A program made the translations under genes and the position numbers. From Phyllobacteriaceae bacterium (lineage in GTDB: Bacteria > Pseudomonadota > Alphaproteobacteria > Rhizobiales > Rhizobiaceae), in assembly GCA_016711085.1 (NCBI GenBank), contig JADJTR010000004.1, positions 62,001-126,000 on the forward strand: a stretch of DNA of 64,000 bases, written 5' to 3'. Positions 59,890-64,000 of this stretch are shown here, one piece after another. How positions within the stretch are numbered: position 1 is the first letter of the stretch; the number at the start of each line of letters is the position of its first letter. The notes beneath the pieces were generated by a model. The model did no database searches. It worked only from the letters and a program-made list of their open reading frames with translations, and was not told the DNA's origin.

Positions 59890-61536
59890 GCGCAGCGGCG
59901 GCAGGTTGATCGTCGAGGCGCTGGAGGCGAATGGCGTCGAGCGCATTTATTCGGTGCCGGGCGAAAGCTATCTCGCCGTGCTCGATGCGCTGCACGATTC
60001 CCCGATCCGCAACATCGTCTGCCGCCAGGAAGGCGGCGCGGCGATGATGGCCGATTGCGAAGGCCGCCTGACCGGCAAGCCCGGCATCTGCTTCGTCACG
60101 CGCGGACCGGGCGCGACCAATGCCGCCCACGGCTTGCACATCGCGCGCCAGGATTCCAATCCGATGATCCTGTTCGTCGGCCAGAACGCGAGGCATGTGC
60201 GCGAGCGCGAAGGCTTCCAGGAGATGGACTATCGCGCCTTTTTCGGCTCGGTCGCCAAATGGGTGGTGGAGATCGACAACGCGGCGCGCATTCCCGAGCT
60301 CGTCACCCGCGCTTTCGCCGTGGCCTCGTCCGGCCGGCCCGGCCCGGTGGTGGTCGCGCTGCCGGAGGACATGCTGACCGAAATCGTCGACGCGCCCGCA
60401 GCCCAGCCGTTCACGCCGGTCGAGACCGCGCCCGATCCCGCCGCCATGGCGCGCCTCGGCGACATGCTGCGCGACGCCAGGCGCCCCTTCGTCATCCTCG
60501 GCGGTTCGCGCTGGAGCGCCGGGTCCGTCGCCGCTTTCGGCGAGGCGGCGGGGCGGTGGAAACTCCCCGTCGGCGTCGAGTTCCGTCGCCAGATGCTGTT
60601 CGACCACGCGCACCCGTCCTATGTCGGCGACATCGGCATCGGCCCGAATCCGGCGCTGGCGAAGCGCCTCAAGGATGCCGACCTGGTGCTGCTGGTTGGC
60701 GGCCGCTTCGGCGAAGTGCCGTCGTCGGACTACACGCTGATGGATAGCCCCTACCCGAAACAGACGCTGGTTCATGTCCATCCCGACCCGGAAGAACTCG
60801 GCCGCGTCTACCGGCCGGATCTCGCGATCAACGCCTCCGCGCACGCTTTCGCGCTGGCCTTCGCCCAACTGAACGCGCCGGGCGCACCGGTCTGGGCCGA
60901 CGACACGGCGGCTTTGCGCGCCGCGCGCGACAAATGGGCGACGCCGCCGGAAACCTCGCCCGGCGACGTCGCGATGGGGCCGATCATCCGCCATCTGGCC
61001 GAAACGCTCGGCGAGGACGCCATTGTCTGCAACGGCGCCGGCAACTACGCCACCTGGGTGCATCGCTTCTACCCGTTCCGCCGTTTCGCCACCCAGGCCG
61101 CGCCGACCAATGGTTCGATGGGCTATGGCACGCCGGCGGCGGTGGCGGCCAAGGCGATGTTCCCGGGCGCGACGTGATCGCCTTCGCCGGCGACGGCTGC
61201 TTCATGATGAACGGCCAGGAATTCGCGACCGCCATGCAGCACGATCTGCCGATCGTCGTCATCGTCGTCGACAACGGCATGTACGGCACCATCCGCATGC
61301 ATCAGGAGCGCGAACACCCGGGCCGCGTTTCCGGCACGGCCTTGTCCAATCCCGATTTCGCCGCCCTTGCCCGCGCCTATGGCGGCCATGGCGAAACGGT
61401 GAAACGCACGGCGGATTTTGCCCCGGCTTTCGACCGCGCCCGGGCCAGCGGCAAGCCGGCGCTGATCCACATCCTGCTCGACCCGGAAGCGATCACGCCG
61501 ACGCGGACGCTGTCCGACATCCGGGCGGGGCGATAG
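59882..61536 (+). CDS. Acetolactate synthase-like TPP enzyme (frameshifted)
   Basis: Three-domain thiamine-diphosphate enzyme. The catalytic Glu is in IVCRQEGGAAMMAD (about 48), followed by FVTRGPGATNAAHGL; the middle domain has ILGGSRWS and the C-terminal TPP motif is GDGCFMMNGQEF...VVDNGMYG. A base is missing at 61164-61171 (restored: AMFPGRDVIAFAGDG), giving 551 aa. It is not near ilvN or other branched-chain genes, so it is more likely a specialised decarboxylase/carboligase than IlvB. Substrate unknown. Confidence 0.85.
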
Positions 61537-61551
61537 GAACCGGCTGACGGC

Positions 61552-63249
61552 ATGAACCAGCCCGCAACCGATATTTCGACGGAGCGACAAGCGACGCGCG
61601 ATCTGGCGTTGCTGGCGCTCGTCGTCGCGCTTGTCGCCGCCGCGGTGGCGCCGGCGACCATGCTGTGGGATCGCGACGAAGGCTTCTACGCCCGCACCGC
61701 CGCCGAAATGCTGTCGAGCGGCGACTGGCTGGTGCCGACCTTCAACGGCGCGGTCTTCGCCGACAAGCCGCCCCTGCTCTATTGGCTGATGGCGTCGAGC
61801 ATGGCGCTCCTCGGCGAGACGGAATTCGCCGGCCGCATCGTCTCGGCCATCGCCGGGGCCGCGACGGCCTTTTTCACCGGGCTGATCGCCTTTCGCCTCG
61901 CCGGACGCGGCGCGGCGATGTGGTCGGCCGCCATTTTCGCCACCATGGCGATGGCCTTCTATCTGGCCTCGGCCGTCATGCTCGACGCCACGCTGACCCT
62001 GTTCATCACGGTGGCGCTGTGGGCGTTCGTGGAGATCGTCGCCCGCGCCCGCCCGGTGATCGCCATGCTGGCGGTTTTTTCCGTCGCCTTGGCGTTGGGC
62101 TTGCTGACCAAGGGGCCGGTCGCCCCGGCGGTTGTCGGCGGCGCGGTCGGCTTGACCCTGTTGTTGGCGCCCAAGGCGGACCGGCCTTCGGCTCGGGCGA
62201 TCGCCGGATTGCTGCTTGCCGCCGTCTTGAGCCTCCTCCCCTTTCTCGCCTGGCTCATTCCGGCCAATGCGCGCAGCGGCGGCGTCATCCTCGACTCCGG
62301 TTTCGGCGTTCATATCCTCGGCCGCGCCCTGGCGCCGATGGAGGGCCATGGCGGATCCGGCCTCGGCGGCTATCTGGCGACGCTGCTGCTCTATGCGCCG
62401 GTTGTCGCCATCGGCGTCTCGCCGTGGCTTGGTTTTGTCGCCGGCGGCCTCGCGGGATTCGCGAAACGCGAAGCCGGGGACCCGCTTGCCCGCGCACTCG
62501 TCTTCGGGTGGATTGCGCCCGCTTTCCTGTTGTTCACGCTCGCGGCGACCAAGCTGCCGCACTACATTTTTCCGATTTTCCCGGCGCTGGCGATCGCCGC
62601 CGGCATTCTGGTCGCCGCCGCGCCGGCGCGAGCGGGACGCGTGTTGCGTATCGGCGCCAGGGCGCAGTTCGTCCTCACCGTTCCCGCGGTGATTGCCCTC
62701 GCCGCCGCGCCGGTTTTCATTCCAGGAGCGCTTGGCTGGATTCCCGGCCTCGCGATTGCGGCGTACCTGTTCGCGACGGGATATGCGGCGCTTCGCCTGA
62801 TGCTGCGCGACAGAATCCTGCCGGCGGCGCGGACCATCCTGCTCGCGACAGCCGTTTTCTGGCCGGCTTTCTACTGGTTCGGCCTCACCGGCATCGACGC
62901 CGGTTTCAAGGTCACCAAGCCGCTGGCGCTCGCGATCAGGCGGGCGGCGGCGGCGGACACGCCGATCTACTACGAGAACTACGTCGATCCGAGTTTTGTC
63001 TTCTATCTCGGACGCCCCCCCGGGTCGGTCGGCGAGATCCTGCCGGAAGACCTCGCGACGGCCGTCGACGCACTGCGCTCCCGGTCGACTTTCGTGCTGG
63101 TTGCGACGAGCGCCGCGATCGTCCGGATTGAAGACGCCCTCGGCGAAAAACTGGCGCGGATCGATCAGCACACCGCCATCGACATCAATATGGGCGTCCG
63201 CAACAAAACCACCATTGTCGCGGGGCGCGGACTTGCGCCCGGCGGCTGA
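61552..63249 (+). CDS. GT39/ArnT-like polyprenyl-phosphate sugar glycosyltransferase
   Basis: 565 aa with about 11-12 membrane segments. The first periplasmic loop has WDRDEGFYARTAAEML (acidic catalytic D-E) and FADKPPLLYWL, the PMT/ArnT signature; LPHYIFPIFPALAI is the second hallmark. A periplasmic C-terminal part follows (PIYYENYVDPSFVFYLG). It would transfer a sugar from a polyprenyl phosphate carrier to a lipid or protein, with the carrier supplied by the GT2 enzyme 18 bp downstream. Confidence 0.92.
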   Translation: MNQPATDISTERQATRDLALLALVVALVAAAVAPATMLWDRDEGFYARTAAEMLSSGDWLVPTFNGAVFADKPPLLYWLMASSMALLGETEFAGRIVSAIAGAATAFFTGLIAFRLAGRGAAMWSAAIFATMAMAFYLASAVMLDATLTLFITVALWAFVEIVARARPVIAMLAVFSVALALGLLTKGPVAPAVVGGAVGLTLLLAPKADRPSARAIAGLLLAAVLSLLPFLAWLIPANARSGGVILDSGFGVHILGRALAPMEGHGGSGLGGYLATLLLYAPVVAIGVSPWLGFVAGGLAGFAKREAGDPLARALVFGWIAPAFLLFTLAATKLPHYIFPIFPALAIAAGILVAAAPARAGRVLRIGARAQFVLTVPAVIALAAAPVFIPGALGWIPGLAIAAYLFATGYAALRLMLRDRILPAARTILLATAVFWPAFYWFGLTGIDAGFKVTKPLALAIRRAAAADTPIYYENYVDPSFVFYLGRPPGSVGEILPEDLATAVDALRSRSTFVLVATSAAIVRIEDALGEKLARIDQHTAIDINMGVRNKTTIVAGRGLAPGG

Positions 63250-63267
63250 AAACAGGCACAAAGGCCC

Positions 63268-64000
63268 ATGAGCGCCGCCGTACTCATTTCCGTGGTTGTT
63301 CCCGTCTTCAACGAGGAGACGGCGATCGGGCCGTTCGTCGCCGCCGTGCAAACGGTGCTGAACGAGGCTGCCTCCGGACCGGCGGGGCCTATCGACCACG
63401 AGATCGTCTTTGTCGATGACGGCAGCGGTGACGCGACGGCGGCGGCGATCCGCAATGCCGCGAGCGATGACCCCCGGGTGCGCGGCGTGCTGCTGTCGCG
63501 CAATTTCGGCAAGGAGGCGGCGATGACCGCCGGTCTCGCCGAAGCGCACGGCGACGCCGTGATCGTCATGGATGTCGATCTGCAGGACCCGCCCGAACTT
63601 GTGGCGCGGATGATCGATCGCTGGCGCGCCGGGGCCAAGGTCGTCGCGGCGCGGCGCATCGACCGCAGCGCCGATTCGGCCCTCAAACGCCTGACGGCGG
63701 GTTGGTTCTACCGCCTGCACAATCGCATTTCGGCAATCCAAATTCCCGAAAACGTCGGAGATTTCCGCCTGCTCGACCGCGCCGCCGTCGACGCGGTCAA
63801 CGCGCTGCCGGAAAACCGCCGCTTCATGAAGGGCCTTTTCGCCTGGATCGGCTTCAACACCGAGTTTGTCGATTTCCGCCGGCCGGCGCGCGAAACCGGC
63901 GAAAGCAAGTTTTCCGGCTGGCGGCTTTGGCGCTTTGCGGTCGAAGGCATCACCAGTTTTTCGGAACTGCCGCTAGTCGTGTGGACCTATATCGGCTTCA
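63268..64000 (+). CDS. GT2 polyprenyl-phosphate glycosyltransferase, DPM1/GtrB-like (3' end outside window)
   Basis: Cytoplasmic-face enzyme that loads a sugar from a nucleotide onto undecaprenyl phosphate. 244 codons are visible. Motifs: VVPVFNEETAI (start of the fold), IVFVDDGSGDAT, LSRNFGKEAAMTAGL and VMDVDLQDPPEL (DxD-like metal site), then VGDFRLLDR and GESKFSGWRLWRFA. The sequence stops as the first C-terminal membrane helix begins (SELPLVVWTYIGF). Operon partner of the GT39 gene. Confidence 0.93.
   Translation, partial: MSAAVLISVVVPVFNEETAIGPFVAAVQTVLNEAASGPAGPIDHEIVFVDDGSGDATAAAIRNAASDDPRVRGVLLSRNFGKEAAMTAGLAEAHGDAVIVMDVDLQDPPELVARMIDRWRAGAKVVAARRIDRSADSALKRLTAGWFYRLHNRISAIQIPENVGDFRLLDRAAVDAVNALPENRRFMKGLFAWIGFNTEFVDFRRPARETGESKFSGWRLWRFAVEGITSFSELPLVVWTYIGF

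Noticed and set aside
61123..63741. 872-codon open frame on the minus strand
   Set aside because: Antisense to the TPP enzyme, the GT39 gene and the GT2 gene; it is low complexity (Arg/Gly/Glu/Asp) with no domain.

Overview
The window is GC-rich alphaproteobacterial DNA, most likely from a member of the Hyphomicrobiales (Rhizobiales). The evidence is the full division and cell-wall (dcw) cluster with alphaproteobacterial FtsZ, FtsA and MraZ, a class A RNase P RNA, betaine-lipid genes btaAB behind a Pho box, an ArsR-methyltransferase/metF pair, and lineage-typical palindromic repeats. No tRNA, rRNA or CRISPR array was found.

Positions 1-19.65 kb (minus strand) hold mraZ-rsmH-ftsL-ftsI-murE-murF-mraY-murD-ftsW-murG-murC-murB-[MATE transporter]-ddl-ftsQ-ftsA-ftsZ, mostly coupled by 1-34 bp overlaps. 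A MATE efflux gene flanked by hairpins separates murB from ddl. Upstream of mraZ are three TGGG repeats at exact 10-bp period (probable MraZ boxes) and a CtrA-like site. Next come rnpB (19.96-20.37 kb), a lytic transglycosylase, an AmpD-like amidase, a TerB/DnaJ protein, an EamA exporter and an Ala/Pro-rich lipoprotein.

Positions 24.4-31.9 kb hold a tightly overlapped plus-strand operon: class III aminotransferase, BKACE (beta-keto acid cleavage) enzyme, acetylpolyamine-amidohydrolase-like deacetylase, GNAT acetyltransferase and a fused 5-oxoprolinase. It looks like an uncharacterised catabolic route for an amino or N-acyl compound. The oxoprolinase gene carries an in-frame palindromic repeat. 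btaA-btaB (betaine lipid), a VIT-family transporter, a PPi-dependent phosphofructokinase, a serine hydrolase, a GH25 lysozyme lipoprotein, lrgA-lrgB, an ornithine decarboxylase, an EamA exporter and an amidase follow, to 43.6 kb.

Positions 43.7-64 kb hold metF with its ArsR-methyltransferase regulator and a perfect operator palindrome, trmO, a KAS III-like synthase, a host-attachment-family protein, and a less GC-rich two-gene accessory island (T5orf172 plus ParB-like, 49.8-51.6 kb) with palindromic repeats nearby. Then come ettA, a GT-C membrane protein, two secreted acidic peptides, a lipase-like hydrolase, an IS110-family element with a structured non-coding end that looks like a bridge RNA, terC, a TPP enzyme, and a GT39/GT2 pair cut by the window end.

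Thirteen apparent frameshift sites affect nine genes between 21.5 and 61.2 kb. Each is most simply repaired by adding bases, mostly in short homopolymers. This pattern fits deletion errors in a long-read or metagenomic consensus better than real gene decay.
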